A stretch of DNA of 21,814 nucleotides from Tieghemiomyces parasiticus (taxonomy: Eukaryota; Kickxellomycota; Dimargaritomycetes; Dimargaritales; Dimargaritaceae), in the NCBI GenBank assembly GCA_027575765.1, contig JANBPT010000815.1, forward strand, positions 1 to 21,814, written 5' to 3'. The notes beneath the pieces are model-generated. The model had not been told where the DNA came from. It saw nothing but the letters and a program-made list of their open reading frames with translations, and ran no database searches. Both the position numbers and the translations under genes were made by a program. Below are positions 1-9,004 of this stretch, in pieces. How positions within the stretch are numbered: the first letter of the stretch is position 1; every line of letters begins with the position of its first letter.

Positions 1-191
1 ATCACACTCGGGACTGGCGTTATCCAACTTGTGGCCCTCCCAACCAACTGCCCAAAGGCAAAGCCTAGAAGGTACAAGAAACTGTAGCTACGTGGCAGCA
101 TGGGCCGGACATACCGGCAAGATGTCGTATGGTGACATCGGTCGAGGCTCCACCAACTCGAACTGACCCTTTGACGAAGCAATCTAACGCC

Positions 192-1821
192 ATGTCCCAC
201 TCCCAAAAAATGCCCGCCGTTTCCCCACCAGTCGCCGCGCCCAATTTCTCCGCCCTGCCTCAGGTTTTTACGCAATGTCGGGAGCAACTGGAATCCTTTG
301 TCGCAGAAGTGGAACGAGAGCAGGTAAGGTCTGGTAAGCATGCGGATGTAGAGGCAACTCGCCCACAAAGGCCTGGTGGCTGGATCTATGGGCCATACTC
401 ACACCTCCGTACTTTTTAATGTCGCCGACGATCTAATATGCCGCAGACAACCATCATTGCGACGATGGCTAAAGCTGAAGTGGAATCCGCGCGGGCCCTA
501 GAATTGGCACAGGGCCGGCTACAGAAAGTGGCATACGATGCTAAAGGCCTGACTATTGGTAAGAGTAGCACTATGGTGCACCAATTGGGCACATGGGTGG
601 GGAAAATAAAGCCCGGCGGGGGAGGCTCTAGTGTGGTGGCATTACAACCACTCCAAGTTTTTCCCTTTTCCCTACTTTTATACTGACAACTTGGCTGCCC
701 ATAATTACCACCCTCTCCCCGACGGGACACCAACAGTACCGTCGCTCCGCCGGCAAGTCGAAAAGACGCGCGTTCACCTCCACAACGTCACGCATTCCCT
801 CGCTCGGCTGAATAGCCGTTTGCCAGCCGACCTCCGCGTCGATGTGTCCGAGTACCCACTCCTCCAGCGGCGCCTAGCTCCTCTACGACCCGTTGTGCCG
901 ATGCCATCTTGCCGGCAATCGACGGCCCGCGGACCACCTCCAGCACCGGACGTCCACAGCTCGCCCAACCGGCCCAAAGCAGGTAACCTCGCTGCCCGGA
1001 TGGCTGGGGAGTTCACGCGGGCACGTGCCCGGACTACTTCGTTCAGTATCAATCCAGTATCCACCGGACCCCGTGAGAGCGTTGGCCTCAGCCTGGGCCA
1101 CGTCTATGTGGGGCCCCACCAGCCGATGACAGCGGCCGACGATACTTTGACTTTCGACGACATTGGTGCGCCAGTTCCACCTAGTCCCGCCACCGCCCGA
1201 CCCCGACGCGCCGGGACAACCGGCGGTCCCCGACCGTCGGACACGAGTCCTTCGGTTCGCCCGTTCGCAGTGTTCACTTCGCCGAACCGTCCACCACTTC
1301 CACCATCGGGATCGGTCTCAACGTTATCCCGTCCAAATGAAGTACAACCGCGGACCGGGGCCCTCCCAACGCTGACCCGACCGGATGACCCGCGACGGAA
1401 ACCAGTAAATCCTGGCACCTCACCTGACCCATGTCCAATTCGAAACGGCCTGAGTCCCCGAGGCCTTAACAGCTCAGTTCCTAACCACTCAAGTCAGTTC
1501 TGTACGTCCGCCACTGCCCGACGATCGTCGCCACAGGGGTCACCCTTCCCTTCATCTGTGGCCAAATCGACACCGTCGCCACCATCAGCCGAACCGCTCT
1601 CGCCCTTCCCTTTACTTGTCTCGCCTAGTGGTGAGCCGACTACCACGGCCCGCCACAACTATTCGTTCACGCTCTCGCCGCCCCGGGCGATCCCAATTAT
1701 CCAGGGTCGAGACAAGGATGGTCCGCTGGTACAACGTACAGTCACCGCTCGTAGTAGTCGAGCATCGAGCGTATCGGATCGCCTACGGAGAATGATGAAC
1801 TCCCCGCGCTCCCCGTTGTGA
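192..1821 (+). CDS. Coiled-coil protein with long Pro/Ser-rich disordered tail; weak Snapin/BLOC-1-like resemblance
   Basis: Three exons join in phase: 192-323, 447-558 and 737-1821, giving 442 residues. Intron 1 (324-446) starts GTAAGG after CAG and ends CAG with a CTAAT branch-like site; intron 2 (559-736) starts GTAAGA and ends ACAG. An in-frame ATG at 129 would add 21 residues; I prefer 192 because it has a purine at -3, but this is not decisive. Roughly the first 110 residues look alpha-helical, with two heptad-rich stretches (QLESFVAEVEREQ.. and ..VEKTRVHLHNVTHSLARLN). The spacing recalls Snapin-type BLOC-1 subunits, but that is a weak pattern match. The remaining ~330 residues are Pro, Ser, Thr and Arg rich, with repeated SPNRP motifs and no recognisable domain, so are probably disordered. 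No catalytic residues are visible. The gene model is fairly secure; the function is unknown. Confidence 0.6.
324..446 (+). other. Intron 1 of the coiled-coil gene
   Basis: The donor is CAG|GTAAGG and the acceptor CCGCAG, with CTAAT at 433-437 as a possible branch site. It is phase 0 and joins exons that lie in the same reading frame. A second donor-like GTAAGC lies at 334. Confidence 0.6.
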
Positions 1822-2241
1822 GTGGTCTTAGGAAAAAATTTAGTTTAGGGGAGGAAGGATGGTATCGTTGACATCCCGACTATTATACAATATGTATTAT
1901 ACCTGTAAGTGTTGCAGTGCTTTGAGGGAGTTGATGTCCGACACTGTATTGCTCTGGCCTCTCTCTCTTTTCGTTTCATTCTCGATCAGCCAACCCTGGT
2001 AATTAGCTATCAGAACGACAACCGATGCCGGGTACAGTTTTGGGAACTGTGAAGTGGTTTATAGTAGACACGAGATGAGGCTGTTATGTCTATACAGGGT
2101 CGATTTTAAACAGGTAGGGGGGTAGTGTGAGAATAAGGCTTAAGTCGAGCCGGGGGTAAAGGCTTCGAGGGGGGGGGAATACAAGGAATGGAAAACTAGG
2201 CTGGCGGCTGAACAAAGGAATAATCAGGTTAGACTAAGGTG
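1822..2241. other. Convergent intergenic region between two 3' ends
   Basis: This 420-base stretch separates the 3' ends of the coiled-coil gene (+) and the GPI-type gene (-). It is AT-rich just after 1822 and then holds a G9 tract near 2168-2176. No ORF, RNA gene or canonical AATAAA was recognised; both polyadenylation sites are presumably here. Confidence 0.5.
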
Positions 2242-2784
2242 CTACAGTTGGGCGTAAAGCAGGGCAGAGATTAGGAAGGGTACGGCGAAGCCGGCGGTAA
2301 CGAGTTGACCGGCGCTGCTGCTCTGGCTCGACGGCGAAGGCGGATTCTTGGGATCGTACAACCCGATATCTTGGTAAAACTCAATAAAGCAGCCGTTGGT
2401 GCATTCATCCGGTCGGATGGTAGTGGTGCCTTCGCTATCGGTGATGCTGCTGGGGCAAGCAATGAGACAAGACCGGGCATCGCTGACCTGTTCCGTGGAC
2501 CCATTGAAGCACTGGGTGAAACACTTGGATGCGCTGACACTGCAGGCCTCGCCCATCATGCAGTCCTGTTGAGTTTGGTTGAAACTGTTGATGATGGCGG
2601 CCAGGGTCGTGGAGTTGGCGCCCGTGCCCACAGCGGAGACGGCTGGTACAGAGCTGCTCGCAGGGGCGGAACTAGGGGTGGCGGCGCTGGCAACCGAGCT
2701 AGTGGCACTGCTGGTCGAGGATGATTGCGCGTTGGCCACGACGAGGGCGCCCAGGATAGCGACGGCGTAGGCGGCGAGCTTCAT
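2242..2784 (-). CDS. Small secreted cysteine-rich protein, probable GPI-anchored cell-surface protein
   Basis: A single exon encodes 180 residues. The reading frame extends 23 codons upstream, but the ATG at 2784 is chosen because it starts a classic signal peptide (MKLAAYAVAILGALVVANA, cleavage near 19/20). A Ser/Thr/Ala/Pro-rich stalk follows (about 20-56), likely O-glycosylated. The core carries eight cysteines (75, 81, 88, 92, 106, 110, 128, 132), six of them as three CX3C pairs, which suggests four disulfides. N-glycosylation sequons lie at N57, N69 and N94. A second Ser-rich segment (150-157) leads into SAG and a hydrophobic C-terminus (about 161-180) without a charged tail, the layout of a GPI-anchor signal. 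I infer plasma-membrane or wall attachment. The cysteine domain matches no family I can name with certainty; the molecular role is unknown. Confidence 0.75.
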   Translation of the reverse strand: MKLAAYAVAILGALVVANAQSSSTSSATSSVASAATPSSAPASSSVPAVSAVGTGANSTTLAAIINSFNQTQQDCMMGEACSVSASKCFTQCFNGSTEQVSDARSCLIACPSSITDSEGTTTIRPDECTNGCFIEFYQDIGLYDPKNPPSPSSQSSSAGQLVTAGFAVPFLISALLYAQL

Positions 2785-3167
2785 GGTGGTCTGGATAAAT
2801 AAAATGTGGGGGGCGGGGAAAGGTGGTGGAGAGGGAAAGGGGGGAGGAAACAAACTATAGCAGAAGGTGCCTAGTCGAGAGACGGCGTAGAGACGGACGA
2901 CGGTCCTAAAAGTTGGTGCGGAGATTCAATACAGTGGGTTAAGGTGGAGTACGGAAGTCTTGTGGGGGAGGGTAACCTGGCAATGAGGGATAGCGTCAAG
3001 GTAGGGAGCGATGACGGGCTTTCGACCTGGTACGTTGAACCGAAACGATAGTACGGAATGAGAAGGAAAACACCGAGTGTCGATACCGGTGGACTCGAGC
3101 AGCAGTAAGGGGAGGGACGGGGAGGATGCGTATAGAGACATTCTGTCCTAGCGGACTAGGCTCCAGG

Positions 3168-3176
3168 CTTTATATA
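3168..3176 (-). promoter_or_regulatory. TATA-like box, possible promoter of the GPI-type gene
   Basis: Read on the - strand the site is a TATATAAAG-type sequence. It lies about 385 bases upstream of the GPI-type start codon, which would imply a long leader or a 5' UTR intron. A 71-codon frame (2926-3141) begins about 27 bases downstream and could be an upstream ORF. The assignment is tentative; the sequence is nearly palindromic and could serve the + strand. Confidence 0.3.
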
Positions 3177-4302
3177 TGGTTCATATAGTAGGTGGCCAAC
3201 TCAGCAGTTTGCCGTATTCGCCAGTATGTCGACGACAGCGCTCGCTACGTCTCTCTTTCTCTTTTCTCTTCCACCACCCACCCCAACTTCGCCATTGAGG
3301 ACCTGGTCACCATTTCTGTGTCAGTGCCCCGCCCAACCCGGCCCCCGTCATTTAGCCCATCTCTCTAGCCCTCCCTTTTTAGACATAGGATTTAGGCTAG
3401 CCAAGCCAAGAGGCTTTGGGCACGTTATTGCGCCCTATCCTACGTATATAGTGGAAAGTGAATGATAGTTGGGATTTTCTCAGATCAACGTCGTATTTCA
3501 TGCTGAGTTGATAGTGAAGCCGATTTGCCATTGCATATTGGCTAGTGCCCGGGGGTCCTCTGGTGCCACGATCACCCCCTTAGCGAACAGAGTGGTGAGT
3601 AGTGAGGCGTAAAAGGTGGAGAGGGGCATCGGATGAAGCCAAGTGACTGGACTTCGTAGAGGTTAGGGCCGATCAGGGATCATGGCGCTCCGCCAATCTG
3701 ATCCCATTTTCGGACGACAGGGCTAGGTGCGAATGTGGGGTGGAGGAGAGGACAGTCCATCCGTTGAAAACCTACACCCGCCCTCCAGGCACTAGCGGGT
3801 GGCCCTGGCGGCCGCACACGGTCCACATGGCGGCTTCTGATCCTTCGAGACGATCAAAAAATGCATAGCTCAATCAGCTTGAAGGGGGGAAGTTTTATTC
3901 GGATTTTATTTTTTTGCGAACCCTCTTCCCGTTCCTCCTTCACACTACGCAGTATCTCCTGATGGGTGCACCTACGCCACGGTCGGAAACAGCCTATTCG
4001 ATCCCAGATGGGTCCACAGTACAATTATCTGTTGAAATTTTGACCACTCATCTATCCAGTTTTGCTAAAGAGGAACAAAGCTGGACGAGCCCCCGACAAT
4101 CTTACCAGAGCGGATGGAGAGGGTATATGGATAGGTGGCCATTTGATCGTCCTATGAACCTTCCGCCATTGGGATTGGTGCCAGTCTCTCCTCTAAAAAA
4201 GAATAACCGCGAGTGAGCGCGGCCAGACGTGCTACGGGCAAACCATAGGGCTCATCGACGAAAAGAAGGCCCACCAGCTCTACGATATCGAACGCTTGGC
4301 AG

Positions 4303-4338
4303 CCAATCAGGCAGCTTGGGCGGCGGGTATTTATAAAA
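4303..4338 (+). promoter_or_regulatory. Orphan promoter-like array: CCAAT, GC-rich element, TATA box
   Basis: CCAAT is at 4303-4307, GGCGGG at about 4321-4326 and TATAAAA at 4332-4338, in the order and spacing of a core promoter on the + strand. No ORF follows before the convergent PDI 3' end at 4560. If used, it would make a short non-coding or antisense transcript; it could also be chance. Confidence 0.3.
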
Positions 4339-4559
4339 GGTGATGTTATTTAGTATGTAGAGAACAAGGCAGGAGGGTGTTGGAATTGTATCCTAGACGT
4401 AAGGTGCAAACGGTGACAGCCCAGTAGGAAAGGGAACAGCATTGACCATAGTGTTTGACTCACGGGCCAAAAGAACTAAGGGAGTGAAAAGAGGGAGCTC
4501 CGATATGAAAAAGGGCAAGCTACCATGACACTCCCTCATGAGGAGCAGACAGCTCAAGT

Positions 4560-6575
4560 CTAATCTAGCTTTTGGGGCTTATAGGCCTGGCCAGGTAACC
4601 CACCCTTCATGTAATAGTAGCCGACGGCGCCTACTACAGCCAGGAGGAATAAGAAGGTCATTGGGTGGGTGAAGAGGTAAGCGGTGGTACGGGAGATGCT
4701 GCGGAAGATGCTGCGAACGAGGCCGACAAGGAAGCCAGCGGAATAGCGGGCCGGGAGCTGTTCAGCCACGGCGGCCTTGACGATGTCGACAAGATCCTGG
4801 GCAGAGGTGAGCTGCAAGGGGCGGCCGTCGGCGTGGTGGTCAAAGTACACTTCATCCTGCGGGCGGCTGAGAATGACCTTCGGGAGGCCGTCACGGGTGG
4901 CACCAAACACGCGGTGAAGGTACTTGTCCCATACGTCAACATCCAGCCACACGAACCGGACCCGCTGGGCGCGCAGGGCCCGCACCACATCGCCCTCGGG
5001 GCCGGCGGGCACGTCAACGGTATTCTGGCCGCCGCCCAAAAACTTGCGCCGGGTTTCGCTAAGGTGGTACGACCCGGCGGCGGCGGGGTCCGAAACGCCG
5101 GAGGACCCCGTGCGGACAACCGCCGAGGTCGGATTGAGGGCCGACTCGCCAGTGCGCAGCACCAGAATATCATCGGCGGCCTGTCGGATCTCGCGCTGCC
5201 AGGCTTCGAGCTGGCCGGCCCGAACGCGGCGAGTGTCAGTATCGAGCACGGTCAGAACGACCAGATCGGCGTCGTCAAAGAAGCCGTCAGCATTCTGAGT
5301 GGTCAGGGCCGGGACCAGCGGGTAACGCTCGGCGGCCATCCAGGTCTTGACCTGGTCAAAGCTGTCCAGAGCACCCGAGTAGGGTCGGAGGAAACCGTCC
5401 TTAAACACCCACAGACCGGGCACAGTGGCCCGCGCGGCGCCCGTACGGGGCAGGGCGAAGGCCCCGTTGAGCAGGCTAGCGTCCTGGCTGGTAAAGAAGT
5501 TGGACTGCATGAACGTGGCCCGGGCCGCACGCTGGGCGGTCTCGAGGTAGCGCGGGGCGGCCTGGGCGTTGAACAAGTAGAGGTACCATGTTTCCAGGCC
5601 AGCGGTATTTTTGTCTAATTCGTGACGGGTCTCCACCTCCTTGTGCTGGGTGCCGAATGACTCCAGGGCAAACTTATGCATGGACTCCACCGACCGCTCG
5701 CCTTCGAATGTGGTGTAAGACCCCTCGAGGTAGAAACGCAGGGTCGGATAGCCCGCAATTCCGCGGTCGTTGCAGAGGGCGCCGTCGGCCACGCAGTCGA
5801 CCTCACCCACGTTGATTTCACCAACCAAAGACTTGGCCAGACTTTCCCAGGTGGGGGCCAGGTGTTGGCAGTGGATACACCATGGCGCGTAGAACTTGAT
5901 GAACCAGGGACCCTCCTTGGTCAAGGTCTCAAAGTTGGCAGCTGTGAGCGGCACGCTCATGCCCTGCTTGTTGTAAGGACCCACGGGCTTGGCAGGGGTC
6001 TTGTCGGCGGTTGTGGTGGCAGGGGCTGGGGCCGATGCGGCGGCACTGGTGGCTGGTGGGGCCTCGGCAGAGGTGGGGCCAGGAACGTCCGCGGGGACGG
6101 GCGGGGCGACGACAACAGCAGATTTGTACTTCTCGGCCATGGCCTTGACGTAGGCCGTTATCGGGATGTTCTTGTAGGGCTGGAGGTACTCAGGCTCGAC
6201 GGGCTTACCGTCGCGGTAGACGAACAGGGTCGGGTAGCCTTCGATATTTTGCTGATTGCAGAAGGCGCCCTCGGCCACGCAGTCGACCTGGCCCATGTGG
6301 TAGTTGTGGCTGGTCTTGAGTGCCTTCAGGTCATCGGCCACCTTCTGCCAGATGGGGCCTAGGCGCTTACAATGCGGACAGTACCCGACGTAGAACTTGA
6401 CAAACCAGGTGCCCTGGGTGGTGGCAGCAGTGAAGTTGGCGGAGGTGAGGTGTGGATTGACAGCGGTCAGGTCGACGGCCGCGACCGAATTGGGATCCTT
6501 GATGGGGACCACAGCGCCCTGGGCCAGCGCAAACAGGCCGCAGGTGACCGTGGCCAACGTGCCGAGCCACTTCAT
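4560..6575 (-). CDS. Membrane-anchored protein disulfide isomerase with two thioredoxin domains
   Basis: A single exon of 671 residues. The frame opens at 6713, but the ATG at 6575 starts a signal peptide (MKWLGTLATVTCGLFALAQG) and is preferred. Thioredoxin domain 1 (about 40-150) has the CPHC active site at 66-69 and a cis-proline YPT at 114-116. An Ala/Pro/Thr-rich linker (about 156-200) leads to domain 2 (about 205-320) with CIHC at 233-236. Both domains carry a second cysteine pair (DCVAxGAxC; C99/C106 in domain 1), as in ERp46/TXNDC5-type domains. The next ~300 residues are a diverged, redox-motif-free region. A transmembrane segment lies near 640-655, followed by a short tail ending KPQKLD. 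By family it should catalyse disulfide formation and isomerisation in the ER lumen as a type I membrane protein; it lacks an HDEL/KDEL signal. It may be TMX3-like, but orthology is unsure. Confidence 0.88.
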   Translation of the reverse strand: MKWLGTLATVTCGLFALAQGAVVPIKDPNSVAAVDLTAVNPHLTSANFTAATTQGTWFVKFYVGYCPHCKRLGPIWQKVADDLKALKTSHNYHMGQVDCVAEGAFCNQQNIEGYPTLFVYRDGKPVEPEYLQPYKNIPITAYVKAMAEKYKSAVVVAPPVPADVPGPTSAEAPPATSAAASAPAPATTTADKTPAKPVGPYNKQGMSVPLTAANFETLTKEGPWFIKFYAPWCIHCQHLAPTWESLAKSLVGEINVGEVDCVADGALCNDRGIAGYPTLRFYLEGSYTTFEGERSVESMHKFALESFGTQHKEVETRHELDKNTAGLETWYLYLFNAQAAPRYLETAQRAARATFMQSNFFTSQDASLLNGAFALPRTGAARATVPGLWVFKDGFLRPYSGALDSFDQVKTWMAAERYPLVPALTTQNADGFFDDADLVVLTVLDTDTRRVRAGQLEAWQREIRQAADDILVLRTGESALNPTSAVVRTGSSGVSDPAAAGSYHLSETRRKFLGGGQNTVDVPAGPEGDVVRALRAQRVRFVWLDVDVWDKYLHRVFGATRDGLPKVILSRPQDEVYFDHHADGRPLQLTSAQDLVDIVKAAVAEQLPARYSAGFLVGLVRSIFRSISRTTAYLFTHPMTFLFLLAVVGAVGYYYMKGGLPGQAYKPQKLD

Positions 6576-7008
6576 TGCAGAGGTGCAAGGTGATGCGCAG
6601 TGAGACCGGACAGGGTGGAGATGTGGGACGTAAGGAAGTAGCAGAGTGTGAAGTACCAACAGGCGGAGGTGGTTGTACAGAAGGTGGCAAGGGATGAGCC
6701 AAAGGGAGGTCAAGAGAGTTGGGACGTGCCAATCGGTGAACTAGGGTCGTGGTTAAGGCCCGCTGTGCTAGCTTCGAAAGGTGGCTGGATAAGTGCTAGG
6801 CGAGGCAGAGACGGAAGCTGAGCAGGAGGATAATCGACATGAAAATCCTCGAGGATAGGGCTATGTTTGGGCCAAGTGAGCAGGGGTGTGCGAGACAACG
6901 GTGAGACCGCAGATACGTCGAATGGGCGGATAGAGGGGAGAGATGCACAGGCGCGCAGGGTGCAGTTTTAAGTGCAACGTAGGCTTTGTATTAGTACCAT
7001 TCAGGTGT

Positions 7009-7016
7009 TTTATATA
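7009..7016 (-). promoter_or_regulatory. TATA box, probable promoter of the PDI gene
   Basis: On the - strand the site reads TATATAAA. It lies about 430 bases upstream of the PDI start codon, so the 5' UTR would be near 400 nt or contain an intron. No better TATA element was seen closer in. Confidence 0.4.
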
Positions 7017-8274
7017 TGTAACCCTTCTGCCTCCCGCGCCGAGATGGTCCACTGGCGTACACACCATGATCGTCCGGCCAGAGGGTATATTAACCGATTG
7101 GCTAGCTCGGCGCCTCCACTGGCTAGCGAGAGAGATCGGCTTCTCTAGGCGTGTGGTTCGCTAGTGCCTCTACGTCGAATCTTTCGCACTTGACGGCGAA
7201 CTGGTGGTTAGCGAGTGTTAAAGCATGAGCGACAGGGACGGTGCAGAAGCCGGGACGGCCTGCTGGTCCTTTCATTCCTCGGTCACTGATCGGTCGCAAC
7301 CAATCTACCACCCCCTTCCTTACCTCCGACATCGGCTAGCACTGCCAGACGATTAAAGGCCAACACAAGCGGAGCGAGCAATATGGCTAACATAGCATCT
7401 GCAATTCAAGTTTTACACAATTGGATATTCGATAGGCAAATAAGCACTTTACTAACGCAGTTGTGAAAACTCACCTTAGTTGTGGAGTTGGCAACGGCTA
7501 TGCAGGCATAGTTTCGAATGCACGTGTAGAATACAGCTGGACGCACATCGAGTATCCCATCTGATACTTCCTGGCACCGGACGACATTCCCTCACGCTGC
7601 TGACAGGCTGCCCTTGCGTTTCTTTTTGTCGCACCGGACGTGGGCCTGTTTTCTAGGTTAGCAGGCCCTACTCCACCTCTAAACACCGCCACCACAGGTC
7701 CTCCGCCCGCTCTTTTAGGAGAGGGGAGGAGACGGGGTCTGCGCTTCTACCTTGGGGAATCACGAAGTCACCCCTTGTCAGCCGTTTGGCTGTTCAGTCC
7801 CCAACGGGTGAGCTGGTTTATTAGACGTGAATTATACAGATGTAAGCATTTACTATCGGCGAGCCACAATATTGTCATGGCGCTATGCAAGAATTGCCTC
7901 CTATCGATGTTTCTGCTATACACTAGCCCCAAAATGGTATTGTTGTAAGGCAATAGAGATGTCCCTGCGAAACCTGGGAAAGTGAATGTTACTCAGCCTG
8001 ATCCTACATCGAAGCTTTATGTTGCAAGTGGTAGCGAACCACGGTGAGGGTTTTTTTGGCACAACGGTTTGGTACAATTAGGCTTGAGCACAAGCGACTA
8101 GATGGCCTGAGTGTACCGTACAGCCTACAGGGACCCCGCGGACCAGATTATGTCTGTTCTGGCGGTCTCCTCACTGTGTGCGGAATTGGCGTCACTGGTA
8201 AGGTCCTTGCCAATCGCTGCGCGCGTGAAAACCCCCTTGGGCAGGATAGGGTCAGACCGTCTGTAAGGTCCTAA

Positions 8275-8281
8275 TGAGTCA
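8275..8281 (+). promoter_or_regulatory. GCN4/CPC1-type bZIP site (TGAGTCA) upstream of LYS2
   Basis: This is an exact TGAGTCA, the general amino-acid control element bound by Gcn4/CpcA, about 725 bases before the LYS2 start. Its proximity to a lysine biosynthesis gene makes a role plausible. Confidence 0.4.
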
Positions 8282-8549
8282 AGGCCGAGTTGACACTGAC
8301 GGCTAATTAAAGGCATCTAAAGTAGGTGTCGATGGCCATTGTGCTAAAACGAGCGATTGCCGTCAGACTCGTAGGGAAAGCGAGTCTCGCCAGCATGATT
8401 GGCCAGTCTCTTCGACCTACATGAAAGAGACAGAGAGGGGGCTGGGTCAATGAGGACGAGCCAGTAAGAGTGAAAGGCTTTGAGGCGGCGGGTCTTGTAG
8501 AGTCATCGTGCGTTAACGTGAAGACGAGCAGGCAGGGGGGGTACCGTAG

Positions 8550-8556
8550 TGACTCA
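8550..8556 (+). promoter_or_regulatory. GCN4/CPC1-type bZIP site (TGACTCA) upstream of LYS2
   Basis: An exact TGACTCA about 450 bases before the LYS2 ATG and 190 bases before its TATA box. A one-mismatch copy (GATGACTCT on the - strand) lies near 8498-8506. Together they fit amino-acid starvation induction of LYS2, known in other fungi. Confidence 0.5.
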
Positions 8557-8738
8557 GAGCCTTGTCGGGCGGGGTGAAGTAATCGAGAGGGAGAGGCAGA
8601 GAGAGCTTTGGCGTGGCGTTCAATCACACCATGCAATTCGCCCTTCAGCCTGTCAACAAATAAGCTGACGGCGTCAAGGGCAGGGCACTCATGACGCTGG
8701 CAAAACCAAAGGCTGGAAACTGTCGCCTACTGCCGGCG

Positions 8739-8744
8739 TATATA
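8739..8744 (+). promoter_or_regulatory. LYS2 TATA box
   Basis: GTATATAG surrounds TATATA at 8739-8744. It sits 261 bases upstream of the LYS2 start, followed by a pyrimidine-rich leader that ends in the strong context CCACCATGG. Confidence 0.55.
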
Positions 8745-9004
8745 GCTAGAGCCCCGCCAGCCACCTAGGCACGCGTTGCCCCCCTTCGCTTGACTACCGC
8801 CACCAAGACGGCTTCTCCTGATCCGCTTACTCCCGTAGCCTACCTGACACTGACAAGGAGTTTCACTCGTCACCAACCTCGACCCTCATTCCCCCCTCTG
8901 CTAGGCGAGTCGATCACCTCTACGCGGCCGCTCCTCTCTATTTTAAATCATCCACAAGCTGCACCTACCGTTTCCACCACCGCACATTCCCCCCGCTCCC
9001 CACC

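Larger units (their letters stand above)
2785..4559. other. Long ORF-poor intergenic region
   Basis: This 1.8 kb region separates the start of the GPI-type gene from the end of the PDI gene. It holds a TATATAAAG-like box on the - strand at 3168-3176, pyrimidine-rich runs at 3240-3280, and a CCAAT/TATA pair at 4303-4338. Short open frames (2926-3141 -, 3226-3465 +, 3914-4216 +, 4197-4340 +) show no signal peptide, domain or convincing composition, so none is called as a gene. No tRNA-like B box was seen on reading. Confidence 0.45.
6576..9004. other. Divergent intergenic region upstream of the PDI and LYS2 genes
   Basis: This 2.4 kb stretch lies between the PDI start (-) and the LYS2 start (+). 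It holds a TATA box for each side and GCN4-type sites near LYS2. Open frames inside (7123-7332 -, 7498-7695 -, 7640-7948 +, 8044-8274 +, 8307-8636 -) are short, rich in rare residues and lack domains, so none is called. No tRNA was recognised by eye. Confidence 0.45.

Noticed and set aside
3226..3465. 79-codon + strand frame just after a TATA-like box
   Set aside because: Low-complexity Ser/Pro/Leu translation from pyrimidine-rich DNA, with no family resemblance. Another frame here stays open for about 50 codons but lacks an ATG and splice partners.
3914..4216. 100-codon + strand frame
   Set aside because: It opens with TTG rather than ATG, its first ATG gives only 84 residues, and there is no signal, domain or family resemblance. 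A following frame (4197-4340) has coding-like residues but I could not join the two with good splice sites.
4665..5618. A 317-codon open frame on the + strand inside the PDI gene
   Set aside because: Antisense shadow of the PDI coding region with biased composition and no recognisable domain.
8307..8636. 109-codon - strand frame upstream of LYS2
   Set aside because: No domain, Ser/Leu/Arg-rich, and it lies across the likely LYS2 regulatory region with the GCN4-type sites.
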